Below are positions 8,442-17,067 of a stretch of DNA of 37,688 bases, in pieces (positions within the stretch are counted from its first letter, which is position 1; every line of letters begins with the position of its first letter). Below the pieces are notes generated by a model. That model did not search any database. It was not told where the DNA came from and saw only the letters and a program-made list of their open reading frames with translations. Where the stretch lies: assembly GCA_023426225.1 (NCBI GenBank), contig JAFABD010000088.1, positions 1 through 37,688 of the forward strand, in the 5' to 3' direction. The stretch is from Pseudomonadota bacterium. Its GTDB lineage: Bacteria; Pseudomonadota; Alphaproteobacteria; Sphingomonadales; Sphingomonadaceae. The translations under genes were made by a program, and so were the position numbers.

Positions 8442-9977
8442 GTGACCGCACCTGCCGTGCATCTCTGGCGTTTGCTCAAATGGGGTCGAATCCTTGCCCG
8501 TCACGGCGCGCTGCGCGGAATCGAGCGTGACCCGAACACGCCCGCCCCGGTGCGCCGCATCGCACGCCTTGCGCGGTTCGGCGCCCGCATCCCTGGGGTT
8601 CCACGCTACGCCGACGCATTTCAGGCGATCGGACCGGCGGCGATCAAGCTTGGCCAGACGCTTGCGACTCGCCCCGATCTGGTCGGCGAGGCTGCGGCGA
8701 ACGATCTGCTGCGCCTCCAGGACGCGCTGCCGCCCGTTCCCTTCCCGGTGATCCGCGAGCGGATCGAAGCGAGTTTCGGACGCCCGCTCGACACGCTCTT
8801 TGCCGAGATCGGCGAAGAAGCGATCGGCGCGGCGTCGATCGCACAGGTCCATCGGGCGGTCACCACCGATGGGCGCCAGGTCGCGGTCAAGGTGCTGCGC
8901 CCTGGGATCGAGGCCGAATTCGCCCGCGCGCTCGACACCTATGAATGGGCCGCGGCACAGGTCGAAGGCATGGGCGGCGAGGCACGCCGACTGCGCGCGC
9001 GGCTGGTGATCGAGACGTTCAAGCGCTGGTCGCTTCGCGAGCTCGACCTGCGGCGCGAGGCGGCTTCGGCATCCGAACTCGCCGAAGGCATGACCGCCGA
9101 GCCCGATTTCATGGTGCCGACAATCGATTGGCAGCGGACCACGGGCAAGGTCCTGACGCTCGAGTGGATCGACGGGATCAAGTTGTCGGATCGCGACGCG
9201 CTGGTGCGTGCGGGGCATGATACGCGTGCGCTCGCGGCAAATCTGATCCGCGCCTTTCTGCGACAGGCGATCGCCGAGGGCTTCTTCCACGCCGACATGC
9301 ACCAGGGCAACCTGTTCGCGCTGCCCGATGGCCGCATCGCCGCGATCGACTTCGGGATCATGGGGCGGATCGACCGCCGCGCCCGCGTGTGGCTGGCCGA
9401 GATCCTTTACGGGCTGATCACCGGCAACTATCGCCGCGTGGCCGAAATCCATTTCGAAGCGGGTTATGTCCCTCCGCATCACAACGTCGACGAATTCGCG
9501 ACGGCGTTGCGCGCGGTCGGCGAACCGATGCGCGGGTTGCCCGTCAAGGAAATGTCGGTCGGCGGCATGCTCGACGGGTTGTTCAACATCACCCGCGACT
9601 TCGACATGCAGACCCAGCCGCACCTGCTGCTGCTCCAGAAGACGATGGTGATGGTCGAAGGCGTCGCGCGCGGCCTCGATCCCGACATCAATCTTTGGGA
9701 AACCGCCGCCCCGTTCGTCCGCGAATGGATGCGCACCGAACTGGGGCCGGAGGCGGCGATCGCCGATCGGCTGATCACCGACCTGCGCACCTTTGCGCGA
9801 TTGCCTCAGCTTATCCGCAACATCGAACGGCATTTCCCCGATCCCGGCGGCGCCCCGCCCGCCCCGCCGCTCAAGGAGATCCAGCTCGTTCGCGTCGGCG
9901 GCGGCTGGCGCTATGCGGTGGTCGCGCTGGCAAGCGCGGCGGCCAGCGTCGGCGCGACGCTGATGTTGCTGCGGTGA
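8442..9977 (+). CDS. ubiB: Ubiquinone biosynthesis atypical kinase/ATPase UbiB
   Basis: A 511-aa ABC1/UbiB family protein needed for ubiquinone synthesis, thought to extract or present lipid intermediates using ATP. The family motifs are present: KLGQTLATRPDLV (KxGQ), an Ala-rich nucleotide loop GAASIAQVHRAV, VAVKVLRPGIE with the ATP-binding Lys, and the catalytic and metal motifs HADMHQGNLFALPDG and AAIDFGIMGRID. The C-terminus has a hydrophobic segment (YAVVALASAAASVGATLMLL), the usual membrane anchor. The start is GTG at 8442. Its stop overlaps the next gene (GTGA), so the two are translationally coupled. Pairing with ubiE fits the pathway. Confidence 0.96.
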   Translation: MTAPAVHLWRLLKWGRILARHGALRGIERDPNTPAPVRRIARLARFGARIPGVPRYADAFQAIGPAAIKLGQTLATRPDLVGEAAANDLLRLQDALPPVPFPVIRERIEASFGRPLDTLFAEIGEEAIGAASIAQVHRAVTTDGRQVAVKVLRPGIEAEFARALDTYEWAAAQVEGMGGEARRLRARLVIETFKRWSLRELDLRREAASASELAEGMTAEPDFMVPTIDWQRTTGKVLTLEWIDGIKLSDRDALVRAGHDTRALAANLIRAFLRQAIAEGFFHADMHQGNLFALPDGRIAAIDFGIMGRIDRRARVWLAEILYGLITGNYRRVAEIHFEAGYVPPHHNVDEFATALRAVGEPMRGLPVKEMSVGGMLDGLFNITRDFDMQTQPHLLLLQKTMVMVEGVARGLDPDINLWETAAPFVREWMRTELGPEAAIADRLITDLRTFARLPQLIRNIERHFPDPGGAPPAPPLKEIQLVRVGGGWRYAVVALASAAASVGATLMLLR

Positions 9978-11077
9978 TCGCAAACGGCGCGCCTGGCTTG
10001 GCGGGCCGAAGCCGCTTTGCCCACTGGCCGCGCGACCGCGCGCGGCTGGGGCTCGCGGCGCTGGTGCTGCTGATCGGCCTGTGCCTGCTGGCGCTACGCG
10101 TGCCCGATGCAAGCGCGGTCGGCCCCTCGCCCGATGGCCAGACCGATCTGATGCTGTACGAAAAGGTCGTCGCCGGCATGCGCAACGGCGGCGACTATTA
10201 TCTGGCGGCAACCGACGCGATGCGCGCCGGACATTATCCATTGCGTCCATTTTTCACCGTGCGGATGCCCACGCTCGCCGCGCTGCTTGCGGGAAGCCCG
10301 CCCGTCCTCGGCAACGCGCTGTTGATCGGGCTGGCGGCATTGACCGGCATCGCCTGGGGGATGCGCCTTTTCGAACAGGTAGCGGGGACCGCCGGCCGAT
10401 TGGCGGTGGTCGTGCTCCTCGCCGGATCGATGCTGGCCTTTGTCCAGCCCGAGCTGGTGGCGCTCCACGAAATCTGGGCGGGATTGCTCGTCGCGCTGTC
10501 GCTGGCGCTCCGTCGGCCGGGGCGCTGGATCGAGTCCGCGGCGATCGCGCTCGCGGCGATGCTGGTGCGCGAAACGGCGCTGCTCTACGCGTTGGTGATG
10601 CTGGGCTTTGCGGTGCGTGATCACGCCTGGCGCGAGGCGATGGGATGGGGCGTGTCCATCATGCTGTTCGGCATCGCGCTGGCGGCGCACGCGGTCGCGG
10701 TGATGCGGATCACCGGGCCGCTCGATCCGGTCTCGCCGGGTTGGACGGGCATGCTGGGTTTCGGCTTCTTCGTCGATTCGCTGCGTCTGGCGACAGCGCT
10801 GCAGTTGCTGTGGCAGGGCGCCGCCGCGCCGCTCGTCGGGCTGGCGCTGTTCGGCTGGGCGAGCCGCACCGATGCGCTGTCGACGCGGGTGCTGGCGCTG
10901 TTCGTCGCCTATGGCGCGCTGATCGCGTTGTTTGCGCGCCTCGATACTTTTTACTGGGCGCTGATGGTGGCGCCGATGCTGCTCGGCGGACTGGTGTTCG
11001 CGCCCGACGCGCTGCGCGACCTCACGGCGCGCGCGCTCGACAAGCGGCGTATCACCGTGACAAGGGTGACGAGATGA
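9974..11077 (+). CDS. Polytopic membrane protein of unknown function
   Basis: A 367-aa hydrophobic protein with about nine likely membrane spans, the first near residues 25-45 (LGLAALVLLIGLCLLALRV). An extracytoplasmic-type loop follows, with DLMLYEKVVAGMRNGGDYY and AGHYPLRPFFTVRMPTLAAL. This acidic/aromatic loop after the first span resembles the layout of GT-C fold glycosyltransferases that use polyprenyl-phosphate sugars, but no diagnostic catalytic motif is certain. The start is the GTG at 9974, overlapping the ubiB stop by 4 nt. Its stop overlaps the coaBC start as ATGA, so it is coupled to both neighbours. A membrane glycosyltransferase or sugar-lipid enzyme is my guess only. Confidence 0.75.
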   Translation: MIANGAPGLAGRSRFAHWPRDRARLGLAALVLLIGLCLLALRVPDASAVGPSPDGQTDLMLYEKVVAGMRNGGDYYLAATDAMRAGHYPLRPFFTVRMPTLAALLAGSPPVLGNALLIGLAALTGIAWGMRLFEQVAGTAGRLAVVVLLAGSMLAFVQPELVALHEIWAGLLVALSLALRRPGRWIESAAIALAAMLVRETALLYALVMLGFAVRDHAWREAMGWGVSIMLFGIALAAHAVAVMRITGPLDPVSPGWTGMLGFGFFVDSLRLATALQLLWQGAAAPLVGLALFGWASRTDALSTRVLALFVAYGALIALFARLDTFYWALMVAPMLLGGLVFAPDALRDLTARALDKRRITVTRVTR

Positions 11078-12294
11078 AGCGGATCCTGCTGATCGTGGGC
11101 GGCGGTATCGCGGCCTACAAGGCCTGCGAACTGGTGCGGCTGTGTCGCAAGTCTGGCCTTGAGGTGACCTGTGTGCTCACCGAAGGCGGCGCGCAGTTCG
11201 TCACGCCGATGACGCTCGCCGCGCTCTCGGAAAATCCGGTCCACACGACGCTGTGGGATTTGAAGAACGAGGCGGAGATGGGGCATATCCAGCTCAGCCG
11301 TGAGGCCGACCTGGTCGTGGTGGCGCCGGCGACCGCCGACCTCCTGGCGCGGATGGCGGGCGGGATCGCCGACGACCTGGCGACGACGCTGCTGCTTGCC
11401 ACCGACAAGCCCGTGCTCGCCGCCCCGGCAATGAACGTGCGGATGTGGCTCCATGCCGCGACTCGCCGCAACGTGGCCCAGTTGCGCGCCGACGGCGTGA
11501 CGGTGCTCGAACCCACCGACGGCGCCATGGCATGCGGTGAGTTCGGCCCCGGCCGCCTGCCCGAGCCCGAGGCGATCCACCTGGCGATCGAACGCATGCT
11601 CGGACGCCTCCCCGGCCCCGCCGAGCCGCCGCGCAAGCTCAGCGGCCGGCATGTTCTGGTCACGGCTGGCCCGACGCACGAACCGATCGACCCCGTTCGC
11701 TATATCGCGAACCGCTCGTCCGGGCGGCAGGGTTTCGAAATTGCCGCCGCCCTCGCGGCTCTGGGGGCGCAAGTCACGCTGGTCGCCGGGCCGGTGAGCT
11801 TGCCGACGCCGCCGGGCGTGTCCCGGATCGACATCGAGACCGCGGACGAAATGGCCGAAGCCGTGGCGGCAGCGCTGCCCGCCGATGCGGCGGTGATGGT
11901 CGCGGCCGTGGGCGACTGGCGCGCCGAACGCGCCGTCCAGAAGCTGAAGAAGGGCGATGCACCGCCCGTGCTGCGGCTGACCGAAAACCCCGACATCCTG
12001 GCCGCGGTCGGCCGGGCGGCACAACGGCCGAAGCTGGTGGTCGGCTTCGCGGCCGAAACCGAGCGGGTGGTCGAGCATGCCACCGCAAAAAGGCTGCGCA
12101 AGGGCGCCGACTGGATTGTCGCCAACGACGTTTCGGGCGATGTGATGGGCGGTGCCGAAAATACCGTCCATCTCGTTTCCGCCGACGGCGTCGAAAGCTG
12201 GAGCCGCTTGCCCAAGGCCGAAGTTGCGCGACGGCTCGCCGATCGTATCGCCGATGCCATTCTCGCCCCCGGACCGACGCCCGATGCCGCATGA
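11074..12294 (+). CDS. coaBC: Bifunctional phosphopantothenoylcysteine decarboxylase/phosphopantothenate--cysteine ligase
   Basis: A 406-aa coenzyme A synthesis enzyme. The N-terminal CoaC flavoprotein half has KRILLIVGGGIAAYKACELV, the active-site His region GHIQLSREADLVVVAPATAD, the PAMNVRMW motif and the substrate-clamp region EPTDGAMACGEFGPGRL with the catalytic Cys. The C-terminal CoaB half begins near residue 190 (GRHVLVTAGPTHEPIDPVRY) and includes NRSSGRQGFEIA and the KLKKGD segment (KxKK motif), which binds phosphopantothenate-CMP. Length is normal. The ATG overlaps the stop of the preceding gene. Co-location with dut downstream is a widely conserved arrangement. Confidence 0.97.
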   Translation: MKRILLIVGGGIAAYKACELVRLCRKSGLEVTCVLTEGGAQFVTPMTLAALSENPVHTTLWDLKNEAEMGHIQLSREADLVVVAPATADLLARMAGGIADDLATTLLLATDKPVLAAPAMNVRMWLHAATRRNVAQLRADGVTVLEPTDGAMACGEFGPGRLPEPEAIHLAIERMLGRLPGPAEPPRKLSGRHVLVTAGPTHEPIDPVRYIANRSSGRQGFEIAAALAALGAQVTLVAGPVSLPTPPGVSRIDIETADEMAEAVAAALPADAAVMVAAVGDWRAERAVQKLKKGDAPPVLRLTENPDILAAVGRAAQRPKLVVGFAAETERVVEHATAKRLRKGADWIVANDVSGDVMGGAENTVHLVSADGVESWSRLPKAEVARRLADRIADAILAPGPTPDAA

Positions 12295-13132
12295 TCGGCA
12301 GCCCTCACGACGTCACGGGCTGCGCTTGCGGTTCGCCGCGCTGATCTCGGCATCGCTTGCCCTTGCCGGCTGCGCGGGAACGCCGTCTCCGCAAGCGCCG
12401 AACGCCATGCCGCGGATCGTACCCGAGGCACGGCTCCATATCGAAAGCCACGGCCACCCGGCGCGGGTGCGCACCGTGGCGGTCGTCCTGCATGGCGACG
12501 GGGCGCCGGACGACGGCGAGACGCTCGCGCAGACGCTCGCCGCGCGGCTGCCTGACGCGATCGGGGTTGCGGTGCTCCGCCCCGGCTATGTCGACGCGGA
12601 CGGCCATCGATCGCCGGGCGAACGCGGGCTCGACACCGGCGACAATTTCACCCCCGAAGCGATCGGCGCCGTCGCCGCAACGGTCGAACGGCTGCGCCAG
12701 CGCCATCCGCACGCGAACATCGTGCTGATCGGTCATTCGGGCGGGGCGGCACTGGCCGCGAATCTCGCCGGGAGCCGTCCCGCGCTCGTCGACGGGCTGG
12801 TACTTGCCGCGTGCCCGTGCAGCCTTCCCGAATGGCGGCGCTTCCGGCAGGCGCAACAGCCCAAGGCCGGCTTCGACCAGCCGGTGCGCAGCCTCGACCC
12901 GCTGCAGACGGTGGGCGGTGCCACGCTGGGTCTGCGCGTCGCCCTGCTCGTCGGCACCGACGACAAGCTGATGCCTCCACGCTTCTCGCGTCCCTATGCC
13001 GAGGCGCTGGCGCTTCGCGGGATCGCGACCGATTTCCGCATCCTGCCCGGCAAGGGCAATGCGATCCTCAACGATCCCGAACTGATTTCCGCCGTCGAGC
13101 GCCTCGCCGCCGCACTGCCCAGGAAAGGCTGA
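12284..13132 (+). CDS. Alpha/beta-hydrolase fold lipoprotein, possibly lacking the catalytic His
   Basis: A 282-aa protein with a lipoprotein signal peptide (basic start, FAALISASLALAGC lipobox, Cys about 30), so membrane-anchored outside the cytoplasm. The nucleophile elbow is GHSGG (Ser152) after VLIGHSGGAALAANL, and a plausible acid residue sits in VGTDDKLMPP. Where the catalytic His is usually found near the C-terminus, the sequence is LPGKGNAIL, with Asn259. The oxyanion-type turn VVLHGDGAPDD is also present. The start overlaps the coaBC stop by 11 nt, and dut begins 1 nt after its stop. The substrate is unknown. With Asn instead of His it may be a weak hydrolase or a binding protein, or the His may come from elsewhere in the chain. 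Confidence 0.8.
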   Translation: MPHDRQPSRRHGLRLRFAALISASLALAGCAGTPSPQAPNAMPRIVPEARLHIESHGHPARVRTVAVVLHGDGAPDDGETLAQTLAARLPDAIGVAVLRPGYVDADGHRSPGERGLDTGDNFTPEAIGAVAATVERLRQRHPHANIVLIGHSGGAALAANLAGSRPALVDGLVLAACPCSLPEWRRFRQAQQPKAGFDQPVRSLDPLQTVGGATLGLRVALLVGTDDKLMPPRFSRPYAEALALRGIATDFRILPGKGNAILNDPELISAVERLAAALPRKG

Positions 13133-13133
13133 C

Positions 13134-13580
13134 ATGCTTCCCCCGATCCGTATCCAGCTCAAGCGCCTCCCGCATGGTGAGGGGCTTCCCTTGCCCAGCT
13201 ATGCCACGCCGGGCGCGGCTGGCATGGACGTCGTCGCCGCCGAGGATCTCGATCTCGCCCCCGGCGCGCGCCATCCGGTCGCCACGGGGTTCGCGATCGC
13301 GATTCCCGACGGCTATGAGGTGCAGGTGCGCCCGCGTTCGGGGCTGGCGCTTCGTTATGGCCTGTCGGTGCCCAACGCGCCGGGGACGATCGACAGTGAC
13401 TATCGCGGCGAACTGAAGATCCTCGTCATCAACCATGGCGATGCGCCCTTCCCGATCCGGCGCGGCGAACGCATCGCCCAGATCGTTCCCGCACCGGTTC
13501 AGCGCGCGAGCTTCGACCTGGTCGAAACGCTCGAGGGAACGGAACGGGGCAGCAACGGGTTCGGATCGACAGGCAGATGA
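13134..13580 (+). CDS. dut: dUTP diphosphatase
   Basis: A 148-aa trimeric dUTPase that hydrolyses dUTP to dUMP and pyrophosphate, keeping uracil out of DNA and supplying thymidylate synthesis. All five family motifs are visible: PGAAGMDVVAAED (1), RPRSGLALRYGL (2), NAPGTIDSDYRGELKILVIN (3, with the catalytic Asp), RGERIAQIV (4) and the Gly-rich C-terminal RGSNGFGSTGR (5). It sits one base after the stop of the hydrolase gene, so it is co-transcribed with coaBC. Confidence 0.98.
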   Translation: MLPPIRIQLKRLPHGEGLPLPSYATPGAAGMDVVAAEDLDLAPGARHPVATGFAIAIPDGYEVQVRPRSGLALRYGLSVPNAPGTIDSDYRGELKILVINHGDAPFPIRRGERIAQIVPAPVQRASFDLVETLEGTERGSNGFGSTGR

Positions 13581-13587
13581 TCGCTCG

Positions 13588-13965
13588 ATGATATTCGCAC
13601 CCGCCCTTACCTTGGCCTTGCAGGCCGCGACGATCCAATGGGGAGCGCTTCCCCTGCTCCCCTATCGCACCCCTCCGGTCGTAACGGCGGAGATGCATGC
13701 CTTTGTCGCGCATGAAGTCGCGGCCCGCCGCTGTCCGCTGCCCGATGCCAATGGCGGCGCGGCGACGTTGACGGTCGATGTCGCCGTCCGGGTGGCGGAG
13801 GATGGCACGATCCGCGCCGCCATCCCGCGCGCGATCCAGTGCCCGACCGTCGAGCAATATAGCGCGGCGCTGGTCACGGCCTTTGCCCGCAACAACCTGC
13901 TCCCCCGCCTTGGCGCGCAGGATCAATGGTATCGCACTGCGGTGACGTTCAACTGGACACCGTGA
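13588..13965 (+). CDS. Small secreted protein of unknown function
   Basis: A 125-aa protein starting with a short hydrophobic segment (FAPALTLALQAATIQWGAL) that could be a signal peptide, followed by a compact domain. I do not recognise the family. The pattern ATLTVDVAVRVAEDGTIRAA, then a Cys and YSAALVTAFARNNLLPRL, is loosely like TonB C-terminal or other small alpha/beta periplasmic domains. The two cysteines (in RRCPLPD and IQCPTVEQ) could form a disulfide. It starts 7 nt after dut, and its TGA shares one base with the ATG of the next gene (TGATG). This tight packing supports a real gene. Confidence 0.7.
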   Translation: MIFAPALTLALQAATIQWGALPLLPYRTPPVVTAEMHAFVAHEVAARRCPLPDANGGAATLTVDVAVRVAEDGTIRAAIPRAIQCPTVEQYSAALVTAFARNNLLPRLGAQDQWYRTAVTFNWTP

Positions 13966-14720
13966 TGCTGGAGGACACCGAGCTCGAACGCTATTCGCGC
14001 CAGATCATCCTGCGCGAACTCGGCGGCGCCGGACAGAATCGCCTTCGCTCCGCCCATGTGGCGATGATCGGCGCCGGGGGCATCGGCTCGCCCGCGATCC
14101 AGTATCTCGCCGCCGCCGGGATCGGGCGGCTGACGGTATTCGACGACGACGTCGTCGCGCTTTCCAATCTGCAACGTCAGACGCTCTACGGCACCGACGA
14201 TGTCGGCAAGCCCAAGGTCACGGCGGCGAGCGATGCGGTCGCTCGCCTCAATCCGCATGTCCACTTCGAAGGACGTCCGCTCAGGATCGACACCGACGGG
14301 GCGCGGGCCTTGCTGGCTGCGGCGGCACCCGATGTCATCGTCGACGGCTGCGACAATTTCCCGACCCGGCTCGCCGTCGCCGACGCGGCACTGGCGCTGC
14401 ACATTCCGCTCGTTTCCGCGGCGGTGGGCGAATTCGCCGGGCTTGTCGGCACCTTTCGCGGCTGGGAGGCGGACAAGCCCTGTTATCGCTGCCTGGTGGG
14501 CAATGATCCGGAACGCGCCGGGATCAGCTGCGCCGAACAGGGCGTGCTGGGGGCGGTCACGGGGCTGGTCGGCAGCCTCGCCGCGCTCGAGGCGATCCGC
14601 GCCTGCGTCGGATTTGGACAAGACAGCGCCGGCAAGCTGCTGCGGATCGACGCGCTCGCCCTGCGGGTCGCGACCTTGCGGCTTCCAAAGGACCCCGGCT
14701 GCCCCGCCTGCGGTGCTTGA
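13965..14720 (+). CDS. ThiF/MoeB/HesA-family adenylyltransferase (E1-like)
   Basis: A 251-aa E1-like enzyme that adenylates the C-terminal glycine of a ubiquitin-like sulfur carrier (MoaD or ThiS type) for molybdopterin or thiamine synthesis. It shows the family opening ELERYSRQIILRELGGAGQ, the ATP-binding Gly loop IGAGGIGSPAIQYLAAAG, the catalytic Arg/Asp region LSNLQRQTLY, the DGCDNFPTR motif, and zinc-binding cysteines in CYRCL and at the end (PGCPACGA). MoeB and ThiF cannot be separated by these motifs, and no carrier gene lies next to it. I chose the ATG at 13965, which is coupled to the previous stop. An ATG at 13926 would overlap the neighbour by 40 nt. Confidence 0.88.
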   Translation: MLEDTELERYSRQIILRELGGAGQNRLRSAHVAMIGAGGIGSPAIQYLAAAGIGRLTVFDDDVVALSNLQRQTLYGTDDVGKPKVTAASDAVARLNPHVHFEGRPLRIDTDGARALLAAAAPDVIVDGCDNFPTRLAVADAALALHIPLVSAAVGEFAGLVGTFRGWEADKPCYRCLVGNDPERAGISCAEQGVLGAVTGLVGSLAALEAIRACVGFGQDSAGKLLRIDALALRVATLRLPKDPGCPACGA

Positions 14721-14798
14721 CAGTTCCGCAACCTGGCGTTGCTAAGCGGACGGACAATGCCGGGCCGCCGACGCGGCCCGATCGAGGGACATGATCGC

Positions 14799-15794
14799 AT
14801 GCGGGTGCTGGTAACGGGTTCGGCCGGGTTCATCGGATTTCACATCGCCCGCCGGCTGCTCGACCGCGGCGACACGGTGTTGGGGGTCGACAACTTCACA
14901 ACCTATTACGACGTCGCGTTGAAGGAAGCGCGCAATGCGCTGCTCGCCGATGCGCCGGGCTTCACCCTCGCACGCGTGTCGATCGAGGACGCCGACGCGT
15001 TCGGCGCGGCCTGGAGCGCGTTCAAGCCCGAGGTCGTGATCCACCTCGCCGCCCAGGCTGGCGTACGCTATTCGATCGATGCGCCGCGCAGCTATGTCGG
15101 CGCCAATATCGTCGGCACGCACAATGTTCTGGAGCTGGCACGCGCCCATGGCGTCCGTCACCTGCTCGCGGCATCGACGAGTTCGGTCTACGGCGCCAAT
15201 CGCGACATCCCCTTTACCGAAGAACAGCGCACCCAGCTGCCGATGAGCCTGTATGCCGCGACCAAGGGCGCGACCGAGTTGCTCGGCCATAGCTACAGCC
15301 ATTTGTTCGGGATTCCGGCGACCTTCTTCCGCTTTTTCACGGTCTATGGCCCCTGGGGACGCCCCGACATGGCGCTGTTCAAATTCACCCGGGCCATCCT
15401 CGCGGATCAACCGATCGACGTCTACAATCACGGCCGCATGGCGCGTGACTTCACCTTCATCGACGATCTGGTTGAGGCGGTGGTGCGGCTGATCGACGTC
15501 GTGCCCGGTTCGGAGCCCGTTCCGGGCGACAGCCTGTCGCCGGTCGCGCCGTTCCGCCAGGTGAATATCGGCGCGGGGCGGCCGGTGCCGCTGATGGACT
15601 ATATCGCCGCGCTCGAAGCCGCGCTGGGACGCGAGGCGACCAAGAACTATCTGCCGATGCAGCCCGGGGACGTGCCGACGACCGAGGCATCATCGGCGCT
15701 GCTCGAAGCGCTGACCGGCTATGTCCCCGCCACGAACGCGCGCGAGGGTGTCGCGCGGTTCGTGCAATGGTATCGCGGCCACTACGGCGTCTAG
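14799..15794 (+). CDS. NAD-dependent epimerase, UDP-glucuronate 4-epimerase type
   Basis: A 331-aa short-chain dehydrogenase-fold enzyme that would interconvert UDP-glucuronate and UDP-galacturonate for surface polysaccharide. The Rossmann motif is VLVTGSAGFIGFHIAR. Further hallmarks are VIHLAAQAGVRYSID, the catalytic Ser/Tyr/Lys set (STSSVYG and YAATKGA), and the glucuronate-epimerase pattern YGPWGRPDMALFKFT with HGRMARDFTFIDDLVE. I chose the ATG at 14799 (MRVLVTG) because GAGGGA lies about 9 nt upstream. The 20 codons before it are not conserved. It converges on galU with only 7 bp between stops. It depends on a supply of UDP-glucuronate, normally made by the ugd gene at 29614, which is broken here. 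Confidence 0.9.
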   Translation: MRVLVTGSAGFIGFHIARRLLDRGDTVLGVDNFTTYYDVALKEARNALLADAPGFTLARVSIEDADAFGAAWSAFKPEVVIHLAAQAGVRYSIDAPRSYVGANIVGTHNVLELARAHGVRHLLAASTSSVYGANRDIPFTEEQRTQLPMSLYAATKGATELLGHSYSHLFGIPATFFRFFTVYGPWGRPDMALFKFTRAILADQPIDVYNHGRMARDFTFIDDLVEAVVRLIDVVPGSEPVPGDSLSPVAPFRQVNIGAGRPVPLMDYIAALEAALGREATKNYLPMQPGDVPTTEASSALLEALTGYVPATNAREGVARFVQWYRGHYGV

Positions 15795-15801
15795 GCGCCG
15801 T

Positions 15802-16668
15802 TCAGCCGAGATCGTTCTTCAGGAATGCGCGCACCGCGGGGCCGATATCCTCGCGGGCCAGCGCCGTGGCAATGCTGGCCTGGACGAAGCCCGCCTTGTC
15901 GCCGCAGTCATAGCGCTTGCCCTGGAAGGTGACGCCGTGGAACGGCTGCGTGTCGATCATCCGCGCCATCGCGTCGGTCAGCTGGATCTCGCCGCCCGCC
16001 CCCTTCTCCTGCCGGTCGAGCACGCGCATCACCTCGGGCTGGAGGATGTACCGGCCGATCACCGAGAGGTTCGAAGGCGCCGTGCCGGGCGCGGGCTTTT
16101 CGACCAGCCCCTTCACCTCGGTCAGCGTCCCTTCGCGCACGCCGGGGGTGATGATGCCATAACGATGCGTCTGATCGTCCGGGACTTGCTCGGCGCAGAT
16201 CAGGTTGCCGCCGACGCGGTTATAGGCGTCGACCATCTGCTTCAGGCACCCCGGCTGCCCGACCATGAAGTCATCGGCGAGCAGCACCGCGAACGGCTCG
16301 TCACCCACGATGTCGCGCGCGCACCACACGGCATGGCCCAGCCCCAGCGGCTCCTGCTGGCGGACATAGGCGACGGCGCCAGGGCGAAGGCGCGTCGCAT
16401 CGAGGATATCAAGCGACTTGCCGCGTTCGGTGAGGGTCGCCTCGAGTTCGAAGGCGATGTCGAAATGGTCCTCGATCGCGGTCTTCCCGCGGCCGGTGAC
16501 GAAGATCATCTGCTCGATCCCCGCCTCCATCGCTTCCTCCACCGCGTATTGGATCAGCGGGCGATCGACGACGGGCAGCATTTCCTTGGGCATCGCCTTG
16601 GTGGCGGGAAGGAATCGGGTGCCGAGGCCGCCCACGGGAAACACGGCCTTGCGCAACGGCTTGATCAT
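15802..16668 (-). CDS. galU: UTP--glucose-1-phosphate uridylyltransferase
   Basis: A 288-aa enzyme making UDP-glucose from UTP and glucose-1-phosphate, the entry to most sugar-nucleotide pools. It shows the pyrophosphorylase loop VFPVGGLGTRFLPATKAMPK (residues about 9-28), followed by EMLPVVDRPLIQYAVEEA, then EPLGLGHAVWCARD, LLADDFMVG, EKPAPGTAPSNLSVIGRYI and the C-terminal KRYDCGDKAGF. The ATG at 16668 has AGGAGA about 6 nt upstream. It is convergent with the UDP-glucuronate epimerase gene and divergent from wecB, so it probably has its own promoter within 16669-17067. Confidence 0.97.
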   Translation of the reverse strand: MIKPLRKAVFPVGGLGTRFLPATKAMPKEMLPVVDRPLIQYAVEEAMEAGIEQMIFVTGRGKTAIEDHFDIAFELEATLTERGKSLDILDATRLRPGAVAYVRQQEPLGLGHAVWCARDIVGDEPFAVLLADDFMVGQPGCLKQMVDAYNRVGGNLICAEQVPDDQTHRYGIITPGVREGTLTEVKGLVEKPAPGTAPSNLSVIGRYILQPEVMRVLDRQEKGAGGEIQLTDAMARMIDTQPFHGVTFQGKRYDCGDKAGFVQASIATALAREDIGPAVRAFLKNDLG

Positions 16669-17067
16669 TCAAATCTCCTGTGCGGATGCGCCCCCTGCGC
16701 CTTTGCACGGCGGCAATCAAGCGGGGCGAGCATCTCGAGGTGCGGGTTCGGGCTGAGAACGCCTCAGCGAAGGGAAAGCGCCACTCCGGATTGCGGGAAA
16801 AGGACAACCGTCGACCGGAAATCGGATATGCTGCGGCACCTTTGCTCACCTGCCATTCGCGACGCGCCTGCCAGGCCATGTCCTGATCGCCGCGAGCTTG
16901 TCGTCATCCGTTCCGTTCGTGCGCTGAACGGCATTCCACGGCCTTTCCCCAGCATCGATACGCTGCCTTTACGACGGTGCCGGCGCCCCCTCAAGCGCCC
17001 GATTGCCGCGCGACTGCAATGGACAACTTCGGGCGCTCGCTTATCCAGACCTTAAATCTTCGGCATT
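16669..17067. other. Intergenic region between divergent galU and wecB
   Basis: About 400 bp with no convincing gene; short open frames here look like chance frames in GC-rich DNA. It should hold the promoters of galU (minus) and wecB (plus), but I cannot place either with confidence. One sequence, TTATCCAGA at 17041-17049, matches a DnaA box at 8 of 9 positions but is isolated. Confidence 0.5.

Noticed and set aside
8295..10250. 651-codon minus-strand open frame opposite ubiB
   Set aside because: Antisense to a complete UbiB; no recognisable domain and shadow-type composition.
17041..17049. TTATCCAGA, an 8 of 9 match to a DnaA box
   Set aside because: A single isolated site is expected by chance; there is no cluster or AT-rich unwinding element.
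15721..17055. 444-codon plus-strand open frame opposite galU
   Set aside because: Antisense to a complete GalU with every motif; no domain recognised.
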